Shown one piece after another: positions 28,459-37,362 of a stretch of 64,000 bases of DNA (its first letter is position 1; each line of letters opens with the position of its first letter). Under the pieces are notes generated by a model, which saw nothing but the letters and a program-made list of their open reading frames with translations, did not search any database and was not told the DNA's origin. The stretch is from Marinobacter bohaiensis (GTDB lineage Bacteria > Pseudomonadota > Gammaproteobacteria > Pseudomonadales > Oleiphilaceae): assembly GCF_003258515.1 (NCBI RefSeq), contig NZ_QGEH01000003.1:248001-312000 (forward strand), read 5' to 3'. The translations under genes and the position numbers were made by a program.

Positions 28459-28815
28459 ATGATCTATCGCGTTGTGGTTCTGGTTGTTGGCATCCTGCTG
28501 GTTGCTGCTCTATATGGCCTGATCTGGTGGCAGTCGCGGGCCTTCCTGCGTCGCCACGGTGTTGATGACCAACTGGCCGATCGTTCCACGGTGCTGGCGA
28601 CCTGGACCTTCGCGGGCGTCGCGGTGGGGCTCGTGTTTGCCGTGTTCGGCGCCTTCGTACTGGGCCCCTGGGCCTTCTATCGGACCGCACGGGCCCATGA
28701 CGTGCCGGTCTCCGACGGCGCCGCCGTGGGCTGGGGGTTCCTGATCGTGGTGATCAGCCTGGGACTGTCCGCCGGCGGTATGCTGGTGCTGCTGAACCTG
28801 GTCGGCGCCTTCTAG
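28459..28815 (+). CDS. Small integral membrane protein
   Basis: 118 residues from the ATG at 28459, which has AGGAGA ten bases upstream; a longer frame from 28288 has no signal. Three hydrophobic segments are visible (about 2-20, 45-70 and 90-116), separated by short charged loops. No known domain is recognised. It stands alone between a minus-strand dehydrogenase and a minus-strand LysR regulator. Confidence 0.65.
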   Translation: MIYRVVVLVVGILLVAALYGLIWWQSRAFLRRHGVDDQLADRSTVLATWTFAGVAVGLVFAVFGAFVLGPWAFYRTARAHDVPVSDGAAVGWGFLIVVISLGLSAGGMLVLLNLVGAF

Positions 28816-28839
28816 TGTTCCGGCGCTGCGTGGCCTCCG

Positions 28840-29733
28840 CTAGATAGCGGCCACCCGGTGCAACTGCTGCCGGAACCAGAGCAGCGCCGGTTCTTTCTCG
28901 TACGCCGAATGCCAGTAAAGGTGTACGTTCAGCGGCTGCATGTCGGTCGGCAGCGGCATCACCCGTACCTGCGCCTGCTGCTCGATCATTTGGGCGTAGG
29001 TTTCCGGCATGGTCACCAGCAGGTCGGTCTGCTCGGCGACGCGGCAGGCGGCGTAATAGTGCTGGCAACGCAGGGCGATGCGCCGGTGCACCCCGAGCCG
29101 CGACAGCTCGAAATCCTCGATGCCGGGCCCCTCGGTACGCGACGACACCAGCACGTGCCGGGCCGCCAGATACGCGTCCAGCGTCAATCCTCCCTCCAGG
29201 CCGGGGTAATGCCGGCCCGCCACGACCACCAGCCGGTCCCGTCGCAGCAGTTCGTGGGCCGTCTGGTTGCTCACCGGCAACAGCACATCCACCGCGAAAT
29301 CGATCTTGCCCGAGGCCAGCTGCGTCTCCATTTCCCGCCGCGCGATGCGCTGGCTCACCACGTCCACCTCCGGATAGGCCTCCAGGTTGTGCATCAGCTG
29401 CGGCAGGAAGGTGGATTCCAGAATGTCCCTCAGGCCCAGCGAGAAGGTCTTGGGTTGGCGCGCAGGGTCGAAGGCGTGGAACTGGTTGACCGCGCTCTGG
29501 ATCTGGGTCAGGCCCGGGCGCATGGACTCGGCGAAACGCCGGGCCAGCGGGGTGGGCACCATCTGGTTGCCCTGACGCGTGAACAGCGGGTCGCCAAAGT
29601 GTTCGCGCAGGCGCGACAGGGAATGGCTCACCGCCGGCTGGGTCAGGTGCAGGGCGCGGGCGGCGCGGGTCAGGCTGCCCTCCCGGTAGATGGTGTCGAA
29701 AACGTGCAGCAGGTTCAGGTCGAGTCGGCTCAT
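28840..29733 (-). CDS. LysR-family transcriptional regulator
   Basis: 297 residues. The N-terminal winged helix (about 1-60) includes LNLLHVFDTIYREGSLTRAA and LHLTQPAVSHSLSRLREHFG, typical of LysR proteins, followed by a periplasmic-binding-like effector domain. It is divergent from the acyl-CoA dehydrogenase operon, with 138 bases between the starts, and is the obvious candidate activator of that operon. The inducer, presumably a pathway intermediate, is unknown. Confidence 0.9.
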   Translation of the reverse strand: MSRLDLNLLHVFDTIYREGSLTRAARALHLTQPAVSHSLSRLREHFGDPLFTRQGNQMVPTPLARRFAESMRPGLTQIQSAVNQFHAFDPARQPKTFSLGLRDILESTFLPQLMHNLEAYPEVDVVSQRIARREMETQLASGKIDFAVDVLLPVSNQTAHELLRRDRLVVVAGRHYPGLEGGLTLDAYLAARHVLVSSRTEGPGIEDFELSRLGVHRRIALRCQHYYAACRVAEQTDLLVTMPETYAQMIEQQAQVRVMPLPTDMQPLNVHLYWHSAYEKEPALLWFRQQLHRVAAI

Positions 29734-29871
29734 AATAAGTACAGTTTATATGAAACGATAAGAATAATTCAGTCGTCTAATGCGGTTGAGCGAACGTAGA
29801 CTGCCTGAACTGTTGGAGCGCGACGGATAGGCCGCCGCGCTGTCTACGATTTTCGGCCCGGAGCACTCGCT

Positions 29872-31083
29872 ATGGACTTCAGCCCCTCGGAAAAAGGTCT
29901 GGACTACCTCAATCGCGTCAAGGCGTTTATCCGCGATGAGATTCAACCCATCGAAGCCACCTATTACGCGGACATGGCGTCGCTGGACAACCGCTGGGTG
30001 GAGCTGCCCATCGTCGCTGAGCTCAAGGCCAGGGCCCGCGAACAGGGGCTGTGGAACCTGTTCCTGCCGGATGAGGAATACGGCTGCGGCCTGACCAACG
30101 CCGACTACGCCATGATCGCCGAGGAAACCGGCCGCAGCTTTATCGCGCCGGAGATCTTCAACTGCAACGCGCCGGACACGGGCAACATGGAAGTGCTGAT
30201 CAAGTACGGCTCCGAGGCGCAGAAAGACGCCTGGCTGGGCAAGCTGCTGGCCGGCGAGGTGCGCTCCGCGTTCTGTATGACCGAGCCGGCGGTGGCGTCC
30301 TCCGATGCCACCAATATGGCCGCCACCGCAGTCGTGGAAGGCGACGAGGTGGTGCTCAACGGGCGCAAGTGGTGGAGCACCGGCATTGGCCATCCCAAAT
30401 GCGAAGTACTGATCTTCATGGGCCTGACCGATCCCGAGGCGCCCAAGCACCGTCAGCATTCCATGGTGCTTGTGCCCAAGGACACGCCGGGCGTGACGGT
30501 CGAGCGCATGTTGCCCGTGTTTGGCTCCTACGACGAACCCTACGGTCACGGTGAAGTCAGCTTCGACAACGTGCGCCTGCCCAGGAGCGCCATCATCGTC
30601 GGGCCGGGCAAGGGCTTCGAGATCGCCCAGGGCAGGCTGGGGCCGGGACGGGTGCACCATTGCATGCGCGCCATTGGCGCCGCCGAGCGGACCCTGGAAA
30701 TCCTGATCCAGCGGGCCATGACCCGCGAAGCCTTCGGCAAGCCCCTGGCCAAACTGGGCGGCAACCCGGACATCATTGCCAACGCCCGCATGGCCATTGA
30801 ACAGGCCCGCCTGCTGACCCTGAAATGCGCCTGGTTGCTGGACACCCAGGGCATCATGGGCGCGTTGAGCGAGGTGGCCATGATCAAGGCGGTGATCCCG
30901 CAGATGCTGCAGACCATCGTCGACAACGCCATCCAGATCCACGGCGGTGCCGGGGTCAGCGACGATGACTTCCCGCTGACCCAGCTGTTCGCCTACGCCC
31001 GCGTGCTGCGTCTGGCGGATGGACCGGATGAGGTGCACCGTGGCACCGTAGCCAAGCTGGAACTGAAGAAATACGCCCAGTAA
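29872..31083 (+). CDS. Acyl-CoA dehydrogenase, ACAD10/11 type
   Basis: 403 residues, a complete acyl-CoA dehydrogenase without the fused kinase found in animal ACAD10/11. Segments FCMTEPAVASSDATNM, GRVHHCMRAIGAAERTLE and VLRLADGPDEVHRGTVAKLE are diagnostic of the ACAD10/11 group. FAD-binding residues lie around IQIHGGAGVSDD. In the levulinate pathway (LvaC) and in ACAD11 this domain removes phosphate from a 4-phosphohydroxyacyl-CoA. The APH-fold kinase needed for that step is two genes downstream, and the operon begins here. Confidence 0.9.
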   Translation: MDFSPSEKGLDYLNRVKAFIRDEIQPIEATYYADMASLDNRWVELPIVAELKARAREQGLWNLFLPDEEYGCGLTNADYAMIAEETGRSFIAPEIFNCNAPDTGNMEVLIKYGSEAQKDAWLGKLLAGEVRSAFCMTEPAVASSDATNMAATAVVEGDEVVLNGRKWWSTGIGHPKCEVLIFMGLTDPEAPKHRQHSMVLVPKDTPGVTVERMLPVFGSYDEPYGHGEVSFDNVRLPRSAIIVGPGKGFEIAQGRLGPGRVHHCMRAIGAAERTLEILIQRAMTREAFGKPLAKLGGNPDIIANARMAIEQARLLTLKCAWLLDTQGIMGALSEVAMIKAVIPQMLQTIVDNAIQIHGGAGVSDDDFPLTQLFAYARVLRLADGPDEVHRGTVAKLELKKYAQ

Positions 31084-31113
31084 TCGCTTCACGAATAACA
31101 ACAGGACAACCAC

Positions 31114-31929
31114 ATGACAAAACGCGTTTTTATCACCGGCGGCGCCAGCGGCCTGGGCCGGGCGATGGCCCTGCGCTACGCCCGGGAAGGGGCCCGGGTC
31201 TGCATCGGCGATATCCAGCCGGAGCAGGGCGAAGCCGTCGAACGGGAGATCAGCGAAGCCGGCGGCGAGGGCCTGTTCCTGCCCTGCGACGTGCGCCGCA
31301 TTGCCGACCTGGAACAGGTGAAGGAGCAGCTGGTGGCGCGCTGGGGCGGCGTGGACGTGGTGGTGAACAACGCCGGCGTGGCCTCCAGCGGCAGCATCGA
31401 AGGCACCACGCTGTCGGACTGGGAGTGGATCCTCGACATCAACGTGATGGGCGTGGTGCGCGGCTGCAAGGTGTTCACGCCGCTGTTCAAGCAGCAGAAG
31501 CAGGGCGCTTTCGTCAACATCGCCTCCATGGCGGGACTGATGCTGGCGCCGCTGATGGGCAGCTACAACGTGTCCAAGGCCGGCGTGATCGCCCTGTCCG
31601 AAACCCTGAGTATGGAGCTGCGCGATCACGGCGTCCGCGTGAGCTGCGTGTGCCCGGCGTTCTTCCCCACCAACCTCACCGATTCCATGCGTTCGGAAAT
31701 GCCGGGCATGGACGCCAACGTCAAGAAGCTGATGAAGCGCTCCGGCATGACCGCCGAGCAGGTCGCCGACGACATTGTGCGTGCTGAAGAGAAAGGGGAA
31801 TTCTGGGTCCTGCCCCACGCCAAGGAACGCCGCATGTGGATCCTCAAGCGCCACGCGCCCTGGGCCTTTGACTGGTTGATGCACCAGGAGAGCAAGCGCT
31901 GGATCCGTAAATTCGGGGGCGCCGCCTGA
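31114..31929 (+). CDS. SDR-family oxidoreductase
   Basis: 271 residues. N-terminal cofactor motif TGGASGLG (8-15), NNAG, and the active-site pair in SYNVSKAG. An Asp after strand 2 (CIGDIQPEQ) favours NAD(H) over NADP(H). The C-terminal part is basic and aromatic (LPHAKERRMWILKRHAPW). It lies 30 bases after the acyl-CoA dehydrogenase. A role in oxidising or reducing a hydroxyacyl intermediate of the same pathway is inferred from position. Confidence 0.88.
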   Translation: MTKRVFITGGASGLGRAMALRYAREGARVCIGDIQPEQGEAVEREISEAGGEGLFLPCDVRRIADLEQVKEQLVARWGGVDVVVNNAGVASSGSIEGTTLSDWEWILDINVMGVVRGCKVFTPLFKQQKQGAFVNIASMAGLMLAPLMGSYNVSKAGVIALSETLSMELRDHGVRVSCVCPAFFPTNLTDSMRSEMPGMDANVKKLMKRSGMTAEQVADDIVRAEEKGEFWVLPHAKERRMWILKRHAPWAFDWLMHQESKRWIRKFGGAA

Positions 31930-31957
31930 GCGGTCCCCACGGCAAGGAGACAAGTTG

Positions 31958-33022
31958 ATGACGCAGATTGATCAGGCCGTCGATATTCGTGACGGCGAGG
32001 AACTGGACGCCGCCGCCGTCGACCGCTTCATGAAACAGGCGATTCCGGAGCTGTCCGGCGAGCCCGCGATCCGCCAGTATCCGGGGGGCGCCTCCAACCT
32101 GACGTATCAGGTGGATTACGGCGACCGCTCGTTCGTCCTGCGTCGCCCGCCGTTCGGACAGATCGCCAAGTCCGCCCATGACATGCTGCGCGAGGCGCGG
32201 GTGATGCGCGCGCTCAAGCCGGTCTACCCGGACGTGCCGGAGATCATCGCCATCTGCGACGACCACGACGTGCTGGGCTGCGACTTCTACGTCATGGAGC
32301 GCTTCAAGGGCATCATCCTGCGCCAGGATTTCCCCGGGGATTTCGACCTGTCCGCGGAAGACACCCGTCGTCTGTGCCTGAACGTCATCGACAAACTGGT
32401 GGACCTGCACCGGGTCGATCCCGTCGCCACCGGTCTGGACCAGCTGGGCAAGGGTCCCGGCTACGTGCAGCGCCAGATCGGCGGCTGGAGTAACCGCTTC
32501 CGCAAGGCCCGCACCGCCGACGTGGGGGATTTCGAGGCGGTGATGAGCTGGCTGGACGACAAGATGCCGGACGACATCGCCCAGTGCGTGATCCACAACG
32601 ATTTCCGCTTCGACAACGTGGTGCTCAACCCGGACAACCCGTTCGAGGTGACCGGGGTGCTGGACTGGGAGATGGCCACCATCGGCGACCCGCTGATGGA
32701 CCTGGGTAACAGCCTGGCCTACTGGATCCAGGCGGATGACGAGCAGCCGTTCCAGATCCTGCGCCGCCAGCCCACCCACCGGCCGGGGATGCTTACCCGG
32801 GACGAGGTGGTCGAGTACTACATGGATCGCTCCGGCTACCGCGCCGGGCGCTTCGATTTCTACGAGATCTATGGCCTGTTCCGGCTGGCGGTGATCATCC
32901 AGCAGATCTACTACCGCTTCTACAACGGCCAGACCCAGGACAAGCGCTTCGCCATGTTTGGCCACGCTGCCAACTACCTGGAGAAGCGTTGTCAGCGTCT
33001 GATCGAAGCGAGCGACCTGTAA
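31958..33022 (+). CDS. APH-fold phosphotransferase (ACAD10/11 kinase domain, LvaA-like)
   Basis: 354 residues from the ATG at 31958, with AAGGAGA upstream. It has the aminoglycoside phosphotransferase fold in the form found at the N-terminus of ACAD10/11: PGGASNLTYQV (42-52), catalytic loop HNDFRFDN (213-220, Asp215 and Asn220) and the metal-binding Asp236 in VLDWEMATIGDP. It would phosphorylate the 4-hydroxyl of an acyl-CoA, giving the substrate for the dehydrogenase upstream. The kinase and dehydrogenase, fused in animals, are separate here. Its stop overlaps the next start by one base (TAATG). Confidence 0.87.
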   Translation: MTQIDQAVDIRDGEELDAAAVDRFMKQAIPELSGEPAIRQYPGGASNLTYQVDYGDRSFVLRRPPFGQIAKSAHDMLREARVMRALKPVYPDVPEIIAICDDHDVLGCDFYVMERFKGIILRQDFPGDFDLSAEDTRRLCLNVIDKLVDLHRVDPVATGLDQLGKGPGYVQRQIGGWSNRFRKARTADVGDFEAVMSWLDDKMPDDIAQCVIHNDFRFDNVVLNPDNPFEVTGVLDWEMATIGDPLMDLGNSLAYWIQADDEQPFQILRRQPTHRPGMLTRDEVVEYYMDRSGYRAGRFDFYEIYGLFRLAVIIQQIYYRFYNGQTQDKRFAMFGHAANYLEKRCQRLIEASDL

Positions 33023-33711
33023 TGGCGACCCTGTACCTGATCCGTCACGGCCAGGCCAGTTTCGGCAAGGCCAACTACGACCAGCTGTCCGACACCGGCT
33101 GGGAGCAGGGGCGCGTGCTGGGCCGCTGGCTGGCGGACAAAGTGACGCCGGCGGCCTTGTTCTGCGGCGACCTGCAACGCCACCGCGAGACCGTGACCGC
33201 CATCGGCGAAGGCTACGGGCAGCCGCTGCCCGAGCTGCAGATCGACCCGGGCTTCAACGAGTTCGATCACGAAGCGGTGGTGCATGCCCTCAAGCCCGCC
33301 TGGGCGGACCGCGACGCCATGGCCCGGGACCTGGCGACCCACGACAAGCCGCGCAAGGCCTTCCAGCAGGCGTTTGCCGAGGCGGTCCAGCGCTGGGTGA
33401 GTGGTGAGCACGAGGCCGACTATCCGGAAACCTGGGCGGCGTTCCAGGCGCGGGTCGGCGCCGCGCTGCAGGCGGCGATCGACGGTGCCAACGGCGGTGA
33501 CGTGCTGGTGGCCAGCTCGGGCGGCCCCATCGCCGTGGTCATGCAGCAGCTGCTGGGACTGGACGACCGGCGCGCGCTGGCGCTGAACGAAGTGATCGCC
33601 AACACCAGCGTGACCCGCATCCTGTTTTCCGGCGGCCGGCGCAGTCTTTCGGGGTTCAACGGTTATGCCCACCTGGAAGACCGGGCGCCGGAACTGGTGA
33701 CATTCCGCTGA
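33022..33711 (+). CDS. Histidine phosphatase family protein (phosphoglycerate-mutase-like)
   Basis: 229 residues starting within the stop codon of the kinase gene. The RHG motif (LIRHGQ, catalytic His9) opens the protein, and a later GPIAVV segment follows the usual second catalytic position. This fold removes phosphate from small molecules or proteins. Tight coupling to a kinase that makes phosphohydroxyacyl-CoA suggests it might hydrolyse a phosphorylated intermediate or side product, but this is inference. Confidence 0.87.
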   Translation: MATLYLIRHGQASFGKANYDQLSDTGWEQGRVLGRWLADKVTPAALFCGDLQRHRETVTAIGEGYGQPLPELQIDPGFNEFDHEAVVHALKPAWADRDAMARDLATHDKPRKAFQQAFAEAVQRWVSGEHEADYPETWAAFQARVGAALQAAIDGANGGDVLVASSGGPIAVVMQQLLGLDDRRALALNEVIANTSVTRILFSGGRRSLSGFNGYAHLEDRAPELVTFR

Positions 33712-33791
33712 TCCGGATCGTACCGACTTCCCTCAAAGCACACAGACACGACACAAGACAGAAACAACACTAGACAGACACTGGAGACACC

Positions 33792-34562
33792 ATGAGTCAG
33801 AAAGACCTGTTCGACCTGTCCGGCAAGATCGCCCTCGTCACCGGCGCCAGCCGCGGCATCGGTGAGAGTGTGGCGCGCCTGCTGGCGGCCCGGGGCGCGA
33901 AGGTGATCGTCAGCAGCCGCAAGATCGAGGGCTGTGAGGCGGTGGCTTCAAGCATCCGGGAGGCCGGTGGCGACGCTGAAGCCTACGCCTGCCACATTGG
34001 CGAGATGGAACAGATCGAAGGCCTCTGGTCCCACATTGAAGCGACCCACGGCCGGCTCGACGTCCTGGTCAACAACGCCGCCACCAACCCCCACTTCGGG
34101 CCGATCGAGACGACCGAGCTGTCCGCCTTCCAGAAGACGGTGGACGTGAACATCCGCGGCTACTTCTTCATGTGCGCCGGCGCGGCCAAGCTGATGAAGA
34201 AGCGGGGCGGCGGGGCCATCGTCAACGTGGCGTCGGTCAACGGCGTGGCGCCGGGGCATTTTCAGGGGATCTATTCGATCACCAAGGCGGCGGTGATCTC
34301 CATGACCAAGGCCTACGCCAAGGAGCTGGGCGCGCAGAACGTGCGTGTGAACGCGCTGCTGCCGGGGCTGACCGACACCAGGTTTGCCAGCGCCCTGACC
34401 ACCAACGACGCCATCAAGAAGCAGGCGCTGATGCACATTCCCATGAACCGCATGGCCGATCCGGACGAAATGGCGGGTACGGTGCTGTATCTGGTGTCGG
34501 ACGCCTCCAGCTACACCACGGGCAGCTGCCTCAACGTGGATGGCGGTTACCTGACCGTCTGA
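33792..34562 (+). CDS. SDR-family oxidoreductase (DHRS4-like)
   Basis: 256 residues. TGASRGIG cofactor motif, NNAATNPHFGP, the active-site YSITKAA and the C-terminal GSCLNVDGGYLTV are classic SDR features. It most resembles DHRS4-like carbonyl reductases. It is the last gene of the acyl-CoA dehydrogenase operon, 80 bases after the phosphatase and with its own Shine-Dalgarno sequence (CTGGAG). It may act on the keto or hydroxy form of the same substrate. Confidence 0.88.
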   Translation: MSQKDLFDLSGKIALVTGASRGIGESVARLLAARGAKVIVSSRKIEGCEAVASSIREAGGDAEAYACHIGEMEQIEGLWSHIEATHGRLDVLVNNAATNPHFGPIETTELSAFQKTVDVNIRGYFFMCAGAAKLMKKRGGGAIVNVASVNGVAPGHFQGIYSITKAAVISMTKAYAKELGAQNVRVNALLPGLTDTRFASALTTNDAIKKQALMHIPMNRMADPDEMAGTVLYLVSDASSYTTGSCLNVDGGYLTV

Positions 34563-34590
34563 CCGGTGCGCCAGCGGAACGGGGCTCGCG

Positions 34591-36123
34591 TCAGCGAACC
34601 TCCGTTCCCGAGTCCACATGGGCGCTTGAAAAGGCTGTACCGACGGGTGGTTTCAGGTAAAGCGAGTAGAGCACCTTGTCCAGCAGCGCCTGGCCGTTCC
34701 AGGCCGGGGCGTGGTTGACCAGGCCGATGACCGCCCAGGTGGTGTCGTTGGTGTCCCGGGTGAAACCGGCGATGGAGCGCACGTTCTCCAGGTAGCCGGT
34801 CTTGATCCGGCCCAGGCCGGCCATGCCGGTGTTGCGCAGACGGCGGTGCATGGTGCCGTCCATCGCGATCAGCGGCAGTGAGGCGATCAGGTCGGCGGCA
34901 TAGGGGCTTTGCCACGCCGCCTGCAGGATCTGGGCGCCCTGGCGCGCGCTGATGCGGCTGTCCCGGGACAGGCCGGAGCCGTTGTCGATCATCAGCCCGC
35001 GGGTGTCCACGCCTTTGCGCTTCAGCCAGCTCATCATTTCACGAACGCCCGCCTCGCGGTCGTCGGCGTCCGCCGGCTGCCGGTTTTCCGCGCCGATCGC
35101 CAACAGCAGCTGGCGTGCCATGACGTTGTTGCTCCATTTATTGATATCGCGGATGGTGGTCACCAGGTCCGGCGAGTTGGAGGTCACCAGCAGTTGATTG
35201 TCCTCCGGCGTTTCCGCCAGTCGGTGGCCGCCGGTAATCAGTCCGCCCATCTGTGTCCACACCGTACGCAGGGTGGCGGCGGTGTAGGCTTCGGCGGACA
35301 TCAGGGACAGGTACTTGGTGGTGCGGCAGCCGCGCGGCAACTGGCCGGTGACCGTCATCCGGATGGTGCCGTCCTCGCGGGTTTCCGAGGTCCAGTCGAA
35401 TCGGTGGCGTGACGGGCAGTCTGCTTCCGGCCGGGCGGTGATCCGGTTGTCGATGACAATGTTGTCCAGCGCCGGCGTCACCCAGGCGGTCGTGCCGCGT
35501 TCGTCGGCGCGTACCTGGAAATGCAGCAGGTTGAAGTTGGTCAGGTAGGGCGATGGTTGCACCAGGAAAGGCGCGTGGTCGTTGTCGCCGTTATCGTCGA
35601 ACGCGGGCAGACCGTTGGGCAGATTGAACACGCTGCCGTCGAGCACGATGTCGCCGTCGATGGTGTCGATGCCCATGCCGCGCAGCTCGGAGAAGGCACT
35701 CCAAAGCCGTTCCAGACTCAGGTGCGGATCGCCCGCGAGCGTGATGTACAGGTCGCCTTCCAGGGTGCGGCCGACCAGTTGGCCGTTGGTGGAGAACCGG
35801 GTCTGCCAGCGATAGGTGGGACCAAGGATTTCCAGCGCGCCGTAGGTGGTCACCAGCTTCATGATTGAGCCCGGGCTCATGGGTTCGTCGGCGTTGATGT
35901 ACTGGGGCAGGCCGGGGCCGTTGAGCGGCACCGCGGCGACACCCATGGCCTCACGGGTGTCCATGGCCTTGACCGTCGCCTTGACGATCTTGTCGGACCA
36001 GGGCGTGCGCGGCGTATCATCGGCCACAGTCTGGCCGGTCCAGAGGCCGGCGAGCAGGGCGAAAGCAAAAGACAGAGGGCGGACCCGACCACGTTTCCCA
36101 CGGAAAGCGGCTGTGGCTGACAT
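34591..36123 (-). CDS. dacB: Penicillin-binding protein 4 (D-Ala-D-Ala carboxypeptidase/endopeptidase)
   Basis: 510 residues with an N-terminal hydrophobic signal (about 16-34) and export to the periplasm. The peptidase S13 motifs are present: SIMK (catalytic Ser86, Lys89), SNN in KWSNNVMARQ and KTG in GRIKTGYLENV. It trims and cleaves peptidoglycan cross-links. The length, slightly over 450, is normal for the family. Single gene on the minus strand, divergent from a thioredoxin-fold protein. Confidence 0.93.
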   Translation of the reverse strand: MSATAAFRGKRGRVRPLSFAFALLAGLWTGQTVADDTPRTPWSDKIVKATVKAMDTREAMGVAAVPLNGPGLPQYINADEPMSPGSIMKLVTTYGALEILGPTYRWQTRFSTNGQLVGRTLEGDLYITLAGDPHLSLERLWSAFSELRGMGIDTIDGDIVLDGSVFNLPNGLPAFDDNGDNDHAPFLVQPSPYLTNFNLLHFQVRADERGTTAWVTPALDNIVIDNRITARPEADCPSRHRFDWTSETREDGTIRMTVTGQLPRGCRTTKYLSLMSAEAYTAATLRTVWTQMGGLITGGHRLAETPEDNQLLVTSNSPDLVTTIRDINKWSNNVMARQLLLAIGAENRQPADADDREAGVREMMSWLKRKGVDTRGLMIDNGSGLSRDSRISARQGAQILQAAWQSPYAADLIASLPLIAMDGTMHRRLRNTGMAGLGRIKTGYLENVRSIAGFTRDTNDTTWAVIGLVNHAPAWNGQALLDKVLYSLYLKPPVGTAFSSAHVDSGTEVR

Positions 36124-36492
36124 GATTGTTCATCCTCTAACAGAGATGTCGAGTTACAGCACAGGTGAAGGCGGCGAGACACTGCGTGGCATCGGGTTTC
36201 TTTTCGGACCCGCTGGCCAGACTCCTCCATAAAATAGCCCAGAAGCCGGCCCAATGCCTATGACTGATTTTGATACATAACGTTAAAAGGATAGGGTAAG
36301 TTGATCTTTTAAAGCGGTTTTGTCAGTGCTGTGTAACCAGCTTGGCTGTCGCCGCAGGGTTGTTACGACGGGACGGCCAAGGCTGCGGTCTGCGTAATGC
36401 ATTGAAATGATGGCAGTCTCCGGCCAGCCTCGGTGTTTGCGCTGGCACGGACCCCGTTCACATTCGTTTGCCAATCAACACAGGACGACAAC
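36124..36492. other. Intergenic region between dacB and the thioredoxin-fold gene
   Basis: 369 bases. It contains an A/T-rich patch around 36255-36315 that probably holds the divergent promoters, but no clear boxes. A frame from 36433 extends the next gene without a good ribosome binding site. Nothing else stands out. Confidence 0.35.
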
Positions 36493-37263
36493 ATGCCCCA
36501 GACCCTGCAACACCACGTCAAGGTTCTTGGTTCGGTCGCCACTTCGTCGCTCACGGCCTGGCGCGGCTGCATGGTGGTTGAGGCGGCCCGGGCGCCGGCC
36601 AAACCGCTGGTCCTTTACGATATGGAGGGCTGCCCTTATTGCCGCCGGGTGCGGGAGGCGTTGTCGGCGCTGCACCTGGATGCCGACATCCGGCCCTGCC
36701 CCAGGGGCGGCACGCGCTATCGCCCGGAAGCCCAGCGGCTTGGCGGAAAGCCATTGTTCCCGCTGCTGGTGGATCCCAATACGGACCGGGTGATGTACGA
36801 ATCCGCCGATATCGTCAGCTACCTGTTCAGCACCTACGCCCAGCGGGATGTTCCCACTTACTATCGTGCCTGGCCCCACCAGCCGGTGCTTGGCAGTCTG
36901 GCCAGTATGGCGCGGGGGCTGCGGGGCTTGCGGGCGCGTCCGGCGCGGGCTGCGGATCAACCGTTGCACCTGTGGAGTTTCGAGGGCAGCCCCTATTCCC
37001 GGCTGGTGCGGGAGCGGCTGTGTGAGTTGGAACTGCCGTACCGCCTGCACAACCTGGGCAAGGAGCACTGGTCGGAAATCGGCCCGGCCAGGCGGCGGAT
37101 CAAGGCGGGGCCCTACGAGCCCATTCCCGGCGGCAAGCGGGCCCGCTTCTTCGAGGAGCACCAACGGGTTCAGGTTCCGTTCCTGGAAGACCCGAATACC
37201 GGGGCCGCACTGTTCGAGTCCGCTGCCATTCTGGATTACCTGGACCAACAATACGCCGTCTGA
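36493..37263 (+). CDS. Tandem glutaredoxin/GST N-terminal domain protein
   Basis: 256 residues from the ATG at 36493, with CAGGACGA upstream. It consists of two thioredoxin-fold domains of the GST N-terminal type: the first (about 38-115) carries CPYC at 47-50 like a glutaredoxin; the second (about 160-256) has GSPYSR at the same place, so it has lost the cysteines. Both end with FESADIVSYL/FESAAILDYL-type helices. The helical C-terminal GST domain is absent. A redox or glutathione-binding role is likely. Confidence 0.82.
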   Translation: MPQTLQHHVKVLGSVATSSLTAWRGCMVVEAARAPAKPLVLYDMEGCPYCRRVREALSALHLDADIRPCPRGGTRYRPEAQRLGGKPLFPLLVDPNTDRVMYESADIVSYLFSTYAQRDVPTYYRAWPHQPVLGSLASMARGLRGLRARPARAADQPLHLWSFEGSPYSRLVRERLCELELPYRLHNLGKEHWSEIGPARRRIKAGPYEPIPGGKRARFFEEHQRVQVPFLEDPNTGAALFESAAILDYLDQQYAV

Positions 37264-37362
37264 CCCGACCTGTACTTCGGCGGTCTGTGCCGTACAATGC
37301 TCAGGAAATGTACAGCGCCGTCGTCATTGGCGATGCCGGTCGGTAACGTCGGGAGTGATCTC

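Noticed and set aside
29746-31953. Open frame of 735 codons on the strand opposite the acyl-CoA dehydrogenase and SDR genes
   Set aside because: Shadow of two convincing genes; rich in His, Gln and Arg with no motif.
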